Positions 29,744-38,822 are shown, counted from the first letter of the stretch. The stretch is 64,000 nt of DNA from Candidatus Mycolicibacterium alkanivorans (GCF_022760805.1 NZ_JAIVFL010000001.1:1674001-1738000); one strand, 5' to 3'. The notes: generated by a model not told the origin, from the letters alone. Numbers and translations: made by a program.

Positions 29744-29986
29744 TCACCGCCAGTCGCGGAACGCCGCCAGCAGGCGGTCCCGGAACATCGGGTCGAGTTC
29801 GTCACCGCGGATCCGGCCGACCGTCGCCACCGTCGAGCGCAGCTGGGCCAGGTAGCCGCGGCAGCCCCGGCACATCAACAGATGCCAGCGCACCCGGGCC
29901 GCGGTCTTGGTGTCCAGTGCGCCCGAGTGGTAGTCGCTGAGCAGCTCCACCAGGTGGGAGCAGGTCATCGTCTGCCGCTTGGTCAT
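29744..29986 (-). CDS. Small zinc-finger (zf-HC2) anti-sigma-like protein
   Basis: This 80-residue protein reads MTKRQTMTCSHLVELLSDYH. A zf-HC2 pattern is visible: a Cys/His pair at the start (CSHLVELL), then HLLMCRGCRGYL (H-x3-C-x2-C) near residue 45, as in zinc-bound anti-sigma factors such as RsrA/RshA. No membrane segment follows, so it would act in the cytoplasm. No sigma factor gene is adjacent, so the partner is unknown. It is divergent from amiB2 with 57 nt between starts. Confidence 0.75.
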   Translation of the reverse strand: MTKRQTMTCSHLVELLSDYHSGALDTKTAARVRWHLLMCRGCRGYLAQLRSTVATVGRIRGDELDPMFRDRLLAAFRDWR

Positions 29987-30043
29987 CGTGAAAGGGACAG
30001 TGTGGATCAAGCCGTGATCCGTTACAGCGTTACGCTCCCGGGA

Positions 30044-31435
30044 GTGGACTCCACCGACATCGCATTCGCCGGCGCGGCCGAGCAGGCCCGGATGCTGGTG
30101 GCCGGGACCATCACGGCGCCCGCGCTGCTCGATCTCTATCACGAGCGGATCGCCCGCGTCGACCGCGAGGTGCGCGCCTACCGGGTGGTGCTGACCGAGC
30201 GCGCCCGGGCGGAAGCCAAGGCGGCGCAGGAGCGGTTGGCCGCCGGTGAGCGGCTGCCGCTGCTCGGTGTGCCGATCGCCATCAAGGACGACGTCGACGT
30301 CGCCGACGAGTTCACCTGCTATGGCAGCAGTGCGCACGGCCTGCCGCCGACGGCCGACGCCGAGGTGGTGCGACGGCTGCGGGAGGCCGGCGCGGTGATC
30401 CTCGGCAAGACTTCGGTGCCGGAGATGATGCTGTGGCCGTTCACCGAGACGATCGCGTTCGGCGCCACCCACAACCCCTGGGACCTGGACCGCACACCGG
30501 GCGGCAGCAGCGGTGGCAGCGCGGCGGCGGTGGCCGCCGGGCTCGCGCCGATGGCACTGGGCTCCGACGGCGTCGGCTCGATCCGCATCCCCTCGACGTG
30601 GTGCGGGGTCTTCGGGCTCAAGCCGCAGCGCGACCGCGTGCCGATGGATCCACACGAGGACGCGCGGTGCGGGTTGAGCGTCTACGGCCCGATCACCCGC
30701 ACGGTCGAGGACGCCGCGCTGTTCCTGGACGTGACCAACACTCAGAAGGCACCCCGCGGCGGGTTCGTCGCGGCGGCCGCCCGCAAGCCCAAGCGGTTGC
30801 GAATTGCGTTGAGCGCCAAGATCCCTACGACGATGGTGGGTCGGGTCGGCCGGGCGCAGCAGAAGGCGCTCGACGGCGCGGAGTTGTTGTTGCGCGACCT
30901 GGGCCACGAGGTGCTCTGGCGTGACCCGGACTATCCGGCGTGGGCGGTATACGGCCATGTGCTGCCCCGGATGTGGCGCGGGATTTACGACGACGTGCAG
31001 CACCTGCCGCACCCGGAGCGGCTCGAGCCGCGCACCAGGGCGCTGGCCAGGCTGGGCAGTGTGATCTCGGATCGTCAGCTCGACAAGATCCGCGCCGCGG
31101 AGGCGACGTTGGCCACCCGGGTCGGGTCGATCTTCGATGACGTTGACGTGCTGATCACCCCGGGCACTGCGACCGGGCCGTCCCGCGTCGGGCAGTACCA
31201 GCACCGCGGCGGGGTCAGCACGCTGGCGCTGGTCGCGTCCCGGGTTCCGTTCAACGCCATCTTCAACGCCACCGGTCAACCCGCGGCCGTCGTTCCGTGG
31301 GGACTCGACGACGAGGGTGTGCCGGTGTCGGTGCAACTCGTCGGCCGGCCCTCGGATGAGGCGACGCTGCTCTCGCTCAGTCATCAGATCGAGACGGCCC
31401 GGCCGTGGGCGGGTCGCCGGCCGCCGGTCTCATGA
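30044..31435 (+). CDS. amiB2: Amidase AmiB2 (amidase signature family)
   Basis: The 463-residue hydrolase of the amidase-signature family has the Ser-cisSer-Lys triad. The Lys is in PIAIKDDVDVAD near residue 87 and the serines are in the glycine-rich DRTPGGSSGGSAAAVAAGLA near 155. It cleaves a carboxamide; the substrate is unknown. GTG 30044 (VDSTDIAFAGAAEQARM) corresponds to the start recalled for Rv1263. A GTG at 30002 with a better AAAGGGA ribosome-binding site would add 14 residues and cannot be excluded. Confidence 0.9.
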   Translation: MDSTDIAFAGAAEQARMLVAGTITAPALLDLYHERIARVDREVRAYRVVLTERARAEAKAAQERLAAGERLPLLGVPIAIKDDVDVADEFTCYGSSAHGLPPTADAEVVRRLREAGAVILGKTSVPEMMLWPFTETIAFGATHNPWDLDRTPGGSSGGSAAAVAAGLAPMALGSDGVGSIRIPSTWCGVFGLKPQRDRVPMDPHEDARCGLSVYGPITRTVEDAALFLDVTNTQKAPRGGFVAAAARKPKRLRIALSAKIPTTMVGRVGRAQQKALDGAELLLRDLGHEVLWRDPDYPAWAVYGHVLPRMWRGIYDDVQHLPHPERLEPRTRALARLGSVISDRQLDKIRAAEATLATRVGSIFDDVDVLITPGTATGPSRVGQYQHRGGVSTLALVASRVPFNAIFNATGQPAAVVPWGLDDEGVPVSVQLVGRPSDEATLLSLSHQIETARPWAGRRPPVS

Positions 31436-31735
31436 CCCGCTGAGCACCCGCCGGGCGGCGAGCTTGTCAGCGCAACGCATGGTTTGCGCCGGGCTGGTCG
31501 ACGGCAGCCGTGCGTAGCGCAGCGGCGCCTCGATGCGGACCAACCGGGTGAAATTGCGTTCGGCTGCGGCGCCGTTGAAGTAGACCCGCTAGATCGACGG
31601 GTGCTCGGCGAGGAATGTTCCGAAGTATTCACGCGCGGCCAGCGACATGACGCTGGGCATGTTGCCGAGGATCAGGACGCGCGCGGCGGCGTCGGCTATC
31701 GGCGGTAGCCCCTCCAGCAGCGGGGATCGTGACAT
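31430..31735 (-). pseudogene. DNA-deoxyinosine glycosylase remnant
   Basis: Reading left from ATG 31735 gives MSRSPLLEGLPPIADAAARV, then LILGNMPSVMSL, the start of the hypoxanthine/deoxyinosine DNA glycosylase family (related to Mug/UDG). After about 47 codons there is an in-frame stop (PSI, then TAG). The same frame then continues with RVYFNGAAAERNFTRLV and LPSTSPAQTMRCADKLAARR, the family C-terminal motifs. The catalytic middle (roughly 60 residues) is deleted. The remnant ends inside the amiB2 stop codon. Confidence 0.78.
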
Positions 31736-31761
31736 CGGTTGTGACGGTATACGTTGGGTCG

Positions 31762-31875
31762 GTGACCGACGAGCAGGGCATCGCCGCCGACGAGGACCTT
31801 CCCCAGCCGGGGGTGGGGCTGGCGTACGGTCCGGCGGTCAGCCGCGCCGAAAAGGTTGAGACCCGAGGCGTCTAG
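31762..31875 (+). CDS. Possible small ORF, unrecognised
   Basis: A 37-codon frame from GTG 31762 (VTDEQGIAADEDLPQPGVGL) ends at TAG 31875, sharing bases with the stop of the opposing membrane gene. The acidic N-terminus and regular codon use suggest a genuine or truncated protein, but no family is recognised and there is no clear ribosome-binding site. It may be the leftover head of a deleted gene. Confidence 0.3.
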   Translation: MTDEQGIAADEDLPQPGVGLAYGPAVSRAEKVETRGV

Positions 31876-32075
31876 CGCTTGCGTAGTACGGCCACGCCGC
31901 CGATCACCGCCGCGGCGATCAGCAGCACGATCGCCCAGCCGGCTCCGGCCAGCCACCACACCAGGCCTGCGGCGACGATCGCCGGTGAGGCGACGAACAA
32001 CACCATCGCCGGGTGCTGCCGGACGACGTCCCGGGCGGCACGCGCACGCTGCGGGTCGAGCTCTTTTCCTGCCAT
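31872..32075 (-). CDS. Small membrane protein with two transmembrane segments
   Basis: This 67-residue protein reads MAGKELDPQRARAARDVVRQ. Two hydrophobic helices follow (VLFVASPAIVAAGLVWWLAG and WAIVLLIAAAVIGGVAVL), and it ends LRKR. The basic tail and charged head suggest both ends in the cytoplasm. No family function is known to me. It stands alone on the minus strand, convergent with the preceding small ORF. Confidence 0.65.
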   Translation of the reverse strand: MAGKELDPQRARAARDVVRQHPAMVLFVASPAIVAAGLVWWLAGAGWAIVLLIAAAVIGGVAVLRKR

Positions 32076-32104
32076 GGAGCCATTATCCGGCCGTTGTGTC
32101 GCCG

Positions 32105-32158
32105 AGTGTGGGACTCATGCCGCGATCCGGCCCGATGTGCCTGCGTAAGCCCCACACT
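32105..32158. repeat. Intergenic palindromic element
   Basis: Arms AGTGTGGGACT (32105-32115) and AGCCCCACACT (32148-32158) pair with one mismatch around a 32-base spacer. It resembles, in layout and the flanking GCCGAG start, the element at 38173-38234. It is probably a dispersed mycobacterial palindromic unit. Confidence 0.4.
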
Positions 32159-32236
32159 GATGGCCCCTGACGGGACTGGCGTTCGCCCACAGTGAAATGC
32201 TCGCCATCGGAGTGCAACGATGTAATCATGTAATTC

Positions 32237-32806
32237 ATGAAACATCAGCACACGCACCGGCGGCCCGGCCGCCCCGGCGGTTGGCAGCAGGCCGACCAGC
32301 CCGACACCACCGACGCCGGCGAATGGTTCGCCGGGCGGCTGCCCGAGGCCTGGTTCGCCGGCGACCCGACCGTGACCGTCGACCGCGAGGAGATCACCGT
32401 CGTCGGCCGGCTGGCCGAATCCGCGGAGGGAGCCGAATCCGAGGCGCGGGCAGCGGGCCGGGCGTCGAGATTCCGCGAGGAGACCCGCTCGGAACGCATG
32501 CGCGTCGCCGAGGAGGCACAAGCCAAGTACGGCCGCAAGGTGTCCTGGGGCGTCGATGTCGGCACCCCTGAAGCGCCTGAGCGAATCCTGTTCACGCACA
32601 TCGCCGTTCCGGTGATGACCCGGCTCAAGCAGCCCGAGCGCCAGGTGCTCGACACGCTGGTCGACGCCGGGGTGGCGCGGTCGCGCTCGGATGCGCTGGC
32701 GTGGTCGGTGCGGTTGGTCGGCGAGCACGCCGAGGAGTGGCTGTCCAAGCTGCGCTCGGCCATGGCCGAGGTCGACGAGCTGCGCGCCGAGGGCCCGGGC
32801 CTCTAA
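32237..32806 (+). CDS. Conserved hypothetical protein
   Basis: The 189-residue protein reads MKHQHTHRRPGRPGGWQQAD. It is hydrophilic, with a basic/His-rich head, an acidic middle (ESAEGAESEARAAGRASRFR, helical) and a helical C-terminal region (RQVLDTLVDAGVARSRSDAL near 135, EHAEEWLSKLRSAMAEVDEL). The motif ARSRSDALAW with preceding LDTLVDAGV resembles the helical part of a ribbon-helix-helix-like protein, but this is weak. An AT-rich stretch just upstream (TGTAATCATGTAATTCATG) probably contains the promoter. Function unknown. Confidence 0.7.
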   Translation: MKHQHTHRRPGRPGGWQQADQPDTTDAGEWFAGRLPEAWFAGDPTVTVDREEITVVGRLAESAEGAESEARAAGRASRFREETRSERMRVAEEAQAKYGRKVSWGVDVGTPEAPERILFTHIAVPVMTRLKQPERQVLDTLVDAGVARSRSDALAWSVRLVGEHAEEWLSKLRSAMAEVDELRAEGPGL

Positions 32807-32847
32807 AGGCCCGGGCGGCGCGGCGGTCGGCAGTCCAAGATGAATGG

Positions 32848-33213
32848 ATGGACTCGATCCGCGTGGACCGGTGGCTGTGGGCGGTCCGGCTGACCAAGAC
32901 CCGACCGGATGCCGCATCAGCCTGCCGCGGGGGGCATGTGCGGATCAACGACCGGGTGGCCAAACCGGCTACGACGGTTTGCCCCGGTGACGAGGTGCGC
33001 GCCCGGGTGGGTGACACCACGCGGATCGTCGAGGTCGTGCGGGTGATCCAGAAACGGGTCGGTGCCGCCGATGCCGTCACCTGCTATCTCGACCGCACAC
33101 CGCAGCCGCCGGTGACTGCCGCTGTGGCAGTGGCGGCTCGCGAGCGCGGCGCCGGGCGGCCGACCAAACGCGAGCGCCGGATTCTGGACAAGTGGCGCGC
33201 CGGCCGATTGTGA
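32848..33213 (+). CDS. S4 domain RNA-binding protein (Hsp15-like)
   Basis: This 121-residue protein begins MDSIRVDRWLWAVRLTKTRP and continues ACRGGHVRINDRVAKPATTV. This is the S4 alpha-L RNA-binding motif of heat-shock protein 15, which rescues stalled 50S subunits carrying nascent chains. The C-terminal tail is basic (RPTKRERRILDKWRAGRL) as in the family. ATG 32848 is preceded by a weak AAGATGAATGG region. The role in ribosome recycling is inferred from the family. Confidence 0.85.
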   Translation: MDSIRVDRWLWAVRLTKTRPDAASACRGGHVRINDRVAKPATTVCPGDEVRARVGDTTRIVEVVRVIQKRVGAADAVTCYLDRTPQPPVTAAVAVAARERGAGRPTKRERRILDKWRAGRL

Positions 33214-33264
33214 ACGTCGTCGACTCGGGGCGGCCCGCCACCCGGCCGGACGAGGCCGGAGCAG

Positions 33265-35181
33265 CTACGCCTGCGTCATCGCGTAGTACGGCCCGCGTCG
33301 GGCCAGCAGCTCGGCGTGGGCGCCCTTCTCGACGATCCGTCCGGCCTCCACCACCAGAATGACGTCTGCCTCGCGGATCGTCGACAACCGGTGGGCGACG
33401 ATGAAACTGGTCCGCTCCCTGCGCAATGCGGCCATCGCATGCTGCACCAGCAGCTCGGTGCGAGTGTCGACCGAGCTGGTCGCCTCGTCGAGGATCAGCA
33501 GCTGCGGGCGCGCCAGGAACGCCCGCGCAATGGTGATCAGCTGCTTCTCCCCGGCGCTGATGTTGCCGCCGTCGTCGCTCACCCAGGTCGCGTAGCCGTC
33601 GGGCAGCGTGCGCACGAACCGGTCGACATAGGCCGCCCGCGCCGCCTCGATCACCTCGTCCTCGGTGGCATCGGGCCGGCCGTAGGCGATGTTCTCGGCG
33701 ATCGTTCCGCCGAACAGCCAGGTGTCCTGCAGCACCATGCCGATGCGCGAGCGCAGCGAGTCGCGGCTGACCGCGGTGATGTCGACGCCGTCGACGAGGA
33801 TGCGCCCGGAGTCCACATCGTAGAACCGCATCAGCAGGTTCACCAGCGTCGTCTTGCCGGCTCCGGTGGGTCCGACGATGGCGACCGTGCTGCCCGGTTC
33901 GGCCACGAACGACAGGTCCTCGATCACCGGGGTGCCCTCCCGGTAGCTGAACGACACGTCGCGGAACTCGACCCGGCCGCGGGCCGCTTCGCCGTTGCGC
34001 GGCAATGTCGTTGTGGCGTCCGGTGTTTCCTCCGGCGCGTCGAGGAAGTCGAACACCCGCTCGGCGCTGGCCACCCCGGACTGCAGCGTGTTGTACATGC
34101 CTGCGACCTGGGTCAGCGGCTGGTTGAACTGGCGCACGTACTGGATGAAGGCCTGGATGCTGCCCAGGGTGATCTGACCCGTCGCCACCTGATAGCCGCC
34201 CACCACGGCGACGGCGACGTAGCTCAGGTTGCCGACGAACATCGTCGCCGGCGACACCAGGCCGGAGAAGAACTGCGCTCCGAAACTGGCCCGGTAGACG
34301 TCGTCGTTGTAATCGCGGAACTTCTCCTGGGCCGCCGCCCGGTGCCCGAACGTCTTGACCACGGTAAAGCCGCTGTAGGTCTCCTCGATGTGGGCGTTGA
34401 GCCGGCCGGTGTTGGTCCACTGGGCAATGAACATCCGCTGCGAGCGCCGCGCAATCGCTCGAGTCACCCACAGCGACAACGGAACCGTCACCACGGTGAT
34501 CAGCGTCAGCAGCGGTGAGATGGTCAGCATCATCGCCAGCACCGCCACGACGGTGAGCACCGAGGTGAGCAGCTGGCTGATCGTCATCGACACCGAGGAC
34601 TGGATGTTGTCCACGTCGTTGGTCACCCGGCTCAGCAGCTCGCCGCGCTGCCGGGAGTCGAAGTAGCACAACGGCAGCCGGTGCACCTTGGCTTCCACGT
34701 CGGCCCGCAGCGCCATGACCGTGCGCTGCACGATCACGTTCAGCAGCCGGGCCTGTACCCAGATGAAGAGCGCGGCAAGCAGATACAGCGCCAGCGCGAG
34801 CAGCAGGGTGCGGCCCACCGCGCCGAAGTCCACCCCGCGGCCGGGCACCACATTCATGCCCGAGAGCAGGTCGGCGAACGTGTTGTCCCCGCGCGCCCGG
34901 GCGGCTTCGATCGCCTGCTCCTTGGTGATGCCCGCCGGCAGTTGGCGCCCGATCACGCCGTTGAACAGCAAATCCGTGGCATGCCCAAGGATTCGCGGGC
35001 CCACTACGCCGAGCGAGATCCCGCCGATGGTCAGCACCAACACCCCCGCGGCGGGCCAGCGCTGGGGGGTCAGCCGGGCCAGTAGCCGCAGCGCCGAGCC
35101 CTTGAAGTCCCGGGACCTGGCCTGGCGCGGGTCCTGATTCATCACGCGCATGCCGCCGCCACGCACCGCGGGCCCCGTCAC
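33265..35181 (-). CDS. ABC transporter, fused membrane-ATPase subunit (Rv1272c-like), half of a heterodimeric exporter
   Basis: About 638 residues. A six-helix type IV exporter membrane domain (about 40-350) is followed by an ATPase domain with Walker [10 protein letters not shown] near 425, Walker [13 protein letters not shown] and switch HRLST. The signature is NISAGEKQL, degenerate relative to LSGGQ, whereas its catalytic Glu is intact. It pairs with the next gene. GTG 35181 overlaps the upstream stop (GTGA) and has a GGGGGGCGG ribosome-binding site; ATG 35151 is an alternative giving 628 residues. Substrate unknown; related pumps export lipids or drugs. Confidence 0.92.
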   Translation of the reverse strand: MTGPAVRGGGMRVMNQDPRQARSRDFKGSALRLLARLTPQRWPAAGVLVLTIGGISLGVVGPRILGHATDLLFNGVIGRQLPAGITKEQAIEAARARGDNTFADLLSGMNVVPGRGVDFGAVGRTLLLALALYLLAALFIWVQARLLNVIVQRTVMALRADVEAKVHRLPLCYFDSRQRGELLSRVTNDVDNIQSSVSMTISQLLTSVLTVVAVLAMMLTISPLLTLITVVTVPLSLWVTRAIARRSQRMFIAQWTNTGRLNAHIEETYSGFTVVKTFGHRAAAQEKFRDYNDDVYRASFGAQFFSGLVSPATMFVGNLSYVAVAVVGGYQVATGQITLGSIQAFIQYVRQFNQPLTQVAGMYNTLQSGVASAERVFDFLDAPEETPDATTTLPRNGEAARGRVEFRDVSFSYREGTPVIEDLSFVAEPGSTVAIVGPTGAGKTTLVNLLMRFYDVDSGRILVDGVDITAVSRDSLRSRIGMVLQDTWLFGGTIAENIAYGRPDATEDEVIEAARAAYVDRFVRTLPDGYATWVSDDGGNISAGEKQLITIARAFLARPQLLILDEATSSVDTRTELLVQHAMAALRRERTSFIVAHRLSTIREADVILVVEAGRIVEKGAHAELLARRGPYYAMTQA

Positions 35182-36923
35182 GATCCGCCCCCCACGCCGG
35201 CGCCCAGCGACTGGGAGTCGGCGAACTCGGCGTAGGCCGGGCAGGCGGCCAGCAGTGTGTCGTGGGTGCCCGCGCCGACCACCCGGCCACCGTCGATGAC
35301 GACGATGTGGTCGGCGGCCGTCACCGTCGAAATGCGTTGCGAGACAATGATGACCGTGGCACCGGCCGACGCTTCCCGCAGTGCGGCGCGGACCCGGGCG
35401 TCGGTGTGCACGTCCAGGGCGGAAAACGCGTCGTCGAACAGGTAGATCGCGGGGCGTCGGATCACCGCGCGGGCGATCGCCAGGCGCTGCCGTTGGCCGC
35501 CGGAGAAGTTGATGCCGCCCTGGGCCACCCGCATCCCCAGACCGTCCGGATCGGCGCTGACGAAGTCGTCGGCCGCCGCGACCCGCAGCGCCGCCCACAT
35601 CTCGTCCTCGGTCGCGTCAGCCTTGCCGTAGTGCAGGTTCTCCGCGACGGTTCCCGAGAACAGATAGCCGCGCTGGGGCACCAGGCCCAGCGCCGACCAC
35701 AGTTCTTCGGTGTCGTAGTCGCGCACGTCGATCCCGTCGACGCGCACCGCCCCGCCGGTCACGTCGTAGAGCCGGCAGATCAGCGAGATCAGTGTCGACT
35801 TGCCCGAACCTGTGCAGCCGACGATGGCCGTCGTCGTCCCGGGCCGGGCGGTCAGCGACACACCCTCGAGCACCGGACGTTCGGCGCCCGGGTAACAGAA
35901 CGTCGCGGTGTGCAGGGTCACCTCGCCCCGGATGCCGCCGGTGGGACGCTGCGGCGTGGCCGGACTGGTGATCGCCGTGTGAGTGTCGAGCACCTCGGTG
36001 ATCCGCTCGGCACACACCGAGGCGCGCGGCAAGATGAGCAGCAGCAGCGTGGCCATCAGCACGGCCATCAGGATCTGCATGAAATAGGACAGGAACGCGA
36101 TCAGGGAGCCGACCTGCATCTTGCCGGCGTCGATGCGCTGTCCGCCGAACCAGATCAGCGCGACGCTGGAGATGTTGATGGTCAGCGTGGTCAGCGGCAG
36201 CATCAGGGCCTGCCACCGCCCGGCGGCCAGCGCGGTGTTGGACACCGCGGCGTTGGCCTGGGCGAAGCGTTCCCGCTCGAACGGTTCGCGGGCGAATGCG
36301 CGGATCACTCGGATGCCCGACAGTTGCTCGCGCATCACCCGGTTGATCCCATCGATGAGCCGCTGCATGCTGCGGAAGATCGGCAGCATGTGTGCGACCA
36401 CCAAGTAGTTCGACAGCGCGAGGACTGGAACGCTGACCAGCAGCAGCCAGGACAGACCGGCGTCCTGGTGGATCGCCATGAAGATGCCGCCGACGCACAT
36501 GATCGGCGCGGTCACCAGCACGGTGGCCGTCATCTGCACGAGCACCTGGATCTGCTGGACGTCATTGGTGGTCCGGGTCAGCAGCGACGGCGCCCCGAAC
36601 CGGGCGGTCTCCCGTTCGGAGAACGTGGTGACGTGACGGAACATCGACGAGCGCAGGTCGCGGCCGAAGCCCATGCCGGTGCGGGAGCCGAAGTAGACCG
36701 CCCCGACCGCGCACACGCCCTGCAGAGCGGTCACCGCCAGCATCACCAGGCCCAGCCGGGTGATCAGCCCGGTGTCGCCCTTGGCCACGCCCTCGTCGAT
36801 GATCGCGGCGTTGACGGTCGGAAGATACAGCGACGCCAGGGTGCTGATGATCTGCAGCACCATGACGGCCGCGACCAGCCACCGGTACGGCCGGACATAC
36901 TGTCTCAGCAGCGCCAGGAGCAT
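35178..36923 (-). CDS. ABC transporter, fused membrane-ATPase subunit (Rv1273c-like), second half of heterodimeric exporter
   Basis: The 581-residue partner starts [20 protein letters not shown] and has six membrane helices. Its ATPase domain has Walker [10 protein letters not shown] near 370, a canonical signature NFSGGQRQR and Walker [13 protein letters not shown]. The catalytic Glu is replaced by Asp. Together with the degenerate SAGEK signature of the partner this predicts one degenerate and one functional ATP site, as in other heterodimeric exporters. It is the first gene of the pair and is divergent from lprB. Length equals the recalled Rv1273c (582). Confidence 0.92.
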   Translation of the reverse strand: MLLALLRQYVRPYRWLVAAVMVLQIISTLASLYLPTVNAAIIDEGVAKGDTGLITRLGLVMLAVTALQGVCAVGAVYFGSRTGMGFGRDLRSSMFRHVTTFSERETARFGAPSLLTRTTNDVQQIQVLVQMTATVLVTAPIMCVGGIFMAIHQDAGLSWLLLVSVPVLALSNYLVVAHMLPIFRSMQRLIDGINRVMREQLSGIRVIRAFAREPFERERFAQANAAVSNTALAAGRWQALMLPLTTLTINISSVALIWFGGQRIDAGKMQVGSLIAFLSYFMQILMAVLMATLLLLILPRASVCAERITEVLDTHTAITSPATPQRPTGGIRGEVTLHTATFCYPGAERPVLEGVSLTARPGTTTAIVGCTGSGKSTLISLICRLYDVTGGAVRVDGIDVRDYDTEELWSALGLVPQRGYLFSGTVAENLHYGKADATEDEMWAALRVAAADDFVSADPDGLGMRVAQGGINFSGGQRQRLAIARAVIRRPAIYLFDDAFSALDVHTDARVRAALREASAGATVIIVSQRISTVTAADHIVVIDGGRVVGAGTHDTLLAACPAYAEFADSQSLGAGVGGGS

Positions 36924-36964
36924 TTCGTTACTGTCGCACACCAGCGCGGGACGACTGCAGCGCC

Positions 36965-36985
36965 ATGTCGGCCGGCGGCCGACAT
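36965..36985. promoter_or_regulatory. Perfect palindrome, operator candidate
   Basis: ATGTCGGCC (36965-36973), a 3-base centre, and GGCCGACAT (36977-36985) form a perfect 9+9 inverted repeat. It lies 42 nt upstream of the ABC exporter start and 82 nt upstream of lprB. This position suits a repressor binding both divergent promoters. Confidence 0.5.
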
Positions 36986-36998
36986 AGTGGCTGGTCAA

Positions 36999-37048
36999 AC
37001 AGCATGCAGGTGGTTGGCCCCGGTGCTGGCCGCTACAGTGCATGCTGT
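36999..37048. promoter_or_regulatory. Second inverted repeat in the exporter/lprB promoter region
   Basis: ACAGCATGCA (36999-37008) and TGCATGCTGT (37039-37048) are perfect 10-bp inverted copies separated by 30 bases. The right copy ends 18 nt before the lprB start. They could be paired operator sites or form a leader hairpin masking the lprB start. Confidence 0.45.
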
Positions 37049-37066
37049 GACACGCAGCAGGCGCGC

Positions 37067-37615
37067 ATGACAGCGGCGCGCAAACTGGCCGTGGCGGTGT
37101 TGGCCGCGGCGCCCCTGGTGATGAGCGCATGCTCGAATTCGAGCGGCCCCTCGCCGCAATCGTCGCAGCCGTCCGCACCGCAGACGGCCAACGCCAAGCA
37201 CGGACCGATGTTCCCCGAGTGTGGCGGCGTCAGCGACCAGACGGTGACCGAGCAGACGCGGGTGACCGGACTGGTCAAGACCGCCGCGAACTCGGTCGGG
37301 TGTCAGTGGCTGGCCGGCGGCGGCATCCTGGGGCCGCACTTCTCCTTCACCTGGTACCGCGGCAGCCCGATCGGGCGGGAACGCAAGACCGAGGAGCTCT
37401 CGCGCACGAGTGTCGAGGACATCAACATCGAGGGCCACGGCGGGTTCATCGCGGTCGGTACCGATCCCACTCTGGGGGACAACCTGTGCGAGGTCGCCAT
37501 TCAGTTCAACGACGATTTCATCGAGTGGTCGGTCAGCTTCGCCGAGAAGCCGTTCCCCCCGGCATGCGACGTGGCCAAGGAGCTCACCCGGCAGGCGATT
37601 GTGAACGCGAAATGA
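37067..37615 (+). CDS. lprB: Lipoprotein LprB (DUF3558 family)
   Basis: The 182-residue precursor has a lipoprotein signal peptide (MTAARKLAVAVLAAAPLVMS) with the lipobox ending at the first Cys (SAC, near residue 22). A Ser/Pro linker and a DUF3558-type domain follow, with FPECGGVSD, VGCQWL, LCEVAI and PACDV cysteines, probably two disulphides. It is anchored in the membrane facing outwards. The gene matches Rv1274, is translationally coupled to lprC (ATGA overlap), and is divergent from the ABC exporter, with which it may cooperate. Confidence 0.88.
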   Translation: MTAARKLAVAVLAAAPLVMSACSNSSGPSPQSSQPSAPQTANAKHGPMFPECGGVSDQTVTEQTRVTGLVKTAANSVGCQWLAGGGILGPHFSFTWYRGSPIGRERKTEELSRTSVEDINIEGHGGFIAVGTDPTLGDNLCEVAIQFNDDFIEWSVSFAEKPFPPACDVAKELTRQAIVNAK

Positions 37616-38169
37616 GCCGGGCACGGTGGCGGCGTCCGGTCGCGGGCGCGGTCGTGGTGGCCTCGGCGCTGGCGGTGATCACCGGCTGTGCCCGCACGGT
37701 CGACGGGACGGCGGCCAAGTCCGGTTCGGGTCCTACGCCGCGCAACGACAACTCCGCGCAGCAGTACCCCAACCTGCTCAAGGAATGTGACGTCCTGACC
37801 ACCGACATCCTGGCCAAGACGGTGGGTGCCGATCCGCTCGACATCCAGAGCACGTTCGTCGGTGCGGTATGCCGCTGGCAGGCCGCCAACCCGGCGGGCC
37901 TGGTCGACATCACCCGGTTCTGGTTCGAGCAGGGCAGCCTGGACAACGAGCGCAAGGTCGCCGACTTCCTGAAGTACCGGATCGAGAACCGTTCGATCGC
38001 CGGGGTGCCGTCCATTGTCATGCGGACCAGCGAGCCCAACGGCGGCTGCGGCGTGGCCAGCGACGCCGCCGGCGTGGTCGGGTGGTGGGTCAACCCGCAG
38101 GCACCGGGTATCGACGCGTGCGGTCAGGCGATCAAGCTGATGGAGCTCACGCTCGCCACGAACTCCTAG
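37612..38169 (+). CDS. lprC: Lipoprotein LprC (DUF3558 family)
   Basis: The 185-residue lipoprotein is a paralogue of LprB. Its signal peptide is RWRRPVAGAVVVASALAVIT with lipobox ITGC near residue 26. A low-complexity linker and a DUF3558 domain follow, with LLKECDVLT, VCRWQA, GGCGVAS and DACGQA cysteines. It is co-translated with lprB and matches Rv1275. Function is unknown. An envelope role with the divergent exporter is inferred from the conserved neighbourhood only. Confidence 0.88.
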   Translation: MSRARWRRPVAGAVVVASALAVITGCARTVDGTAAKSGSGPTPRNDNSAQQYPNLLKECDVLTTDILAKTVGADPLDIQSTFVGAVCRWQAANPAGLVDITRFWFEQGSLDNERKVADFLKYRIENRSIAGVPSIVMRTSEPNGGCGVASDAAGVVGWWVNPQAPGIDACGQAIKLMELTLATNS

Positions 38170-38172
38170 TTC

Positions 38173-38234
38173 GCCGAGACTGCACGTGTTGACGCGTCTA
38201 CTCGCCAAACGTGTACATCACCTCACGTCTCGGC
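38173..38234. repeat. Intergenic palindromic element between convergent genes
   Basis: GCCGAGAC (38173-38180) and GTCTCGGC (38227-38234) are perfect inverted arms enclosing a 46-base spacer that itself contains GCACGT/ACGTGT-like pairs. It fills the gap between lprC and sixA and could serve as a bidirectional terminator. It resembles dispersed palindromes seen between mycobacterial genes. Confidence 0.45.
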
Positions 38235-38242
38235 AACGGCTC

Positions 38243-38749
38243 TCATCGGGGCACGTGGAACCGAATCAGCCCGGCGCTGCCGAGTTTCAGCGCTGACCAG
38301 CTGACCGGGACCCGCAACACCGCGATGCCGGAGGTGGGGAACTTCATCGAAATCTGCGCGGCGGCAGCGGGGTCGGAGTTCTCCGGGTCGGCCAGCCCGA
38401 GCACAACCTGGCTGACGGTGGGCTCGTGGCCGACGACGAGCAACGTGGACACCCCGTCGACGACCTGGTTGATCTCGTCGATCATGGTGCCGGGGGCGCC
38501 GCCGTAGAGCCGGTCGGAATAGCTGACCGGCGCGCTGACTCCGGTGCGGTCCAGGGTCTGGCGCGTCCGGGTCGCCGAGGAGCACAGCACGTGCTCGATC
38601 GGCGGGACGTTGTCACGTAGCCAGTCACCGGCCAGCCCGGCCTCCCGAATGCCGCGCGGGGCCAGGGGGCGCTCGTGGTCGATGACGCCGTCGGGATAGT
38701 CCGACTTGGCGTGCCGCATGACCACCAGCGTGCGTTGTCCAGCAGTCAC
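38243..38749 (-). CDS. SixA-type histidine phosphatase family protein (Rv1276c-like)
   Basis: This 168-residue phosphohistidine phosphatase-type protein has the catalytic VVMRHAKSDYPDG motif (RHA variant of RHG) at residue 10. A second active-site Arg lies in CSSATRTRQTL near 57, and the distal His in VVGHEPTVSQ near 108. SixA proteins remove phosphate from histidine residues; the target here is unknown. GTG 38749 is the start, divergent from the SbcD-like gene 74 nt away. Confidence 0.88.
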   Translation of the reverse strand: MTAGQRTLVVMRHAKSDYPDGVIDHERPLAPRGIREAGLAGDWLRDNVPPIEHVLCSSATRTRQTLDRTGVSAPVSYSDRLYGGAPGTMIDEINQVVDGVSTLLVVGHEPTVSQVVLGLADPENSDPAAAAQISMKFPTSGIAVLRVPVSWSALKLGSAGLIRFHVPR

Positions 38750-38822
38750 CCGATCAGGCTAGCGGTGCACATGCCGGTCGAGGTCCCCAGAGTTGTCGGC
38801 GCTCGGCCATACACTCGCCGTC

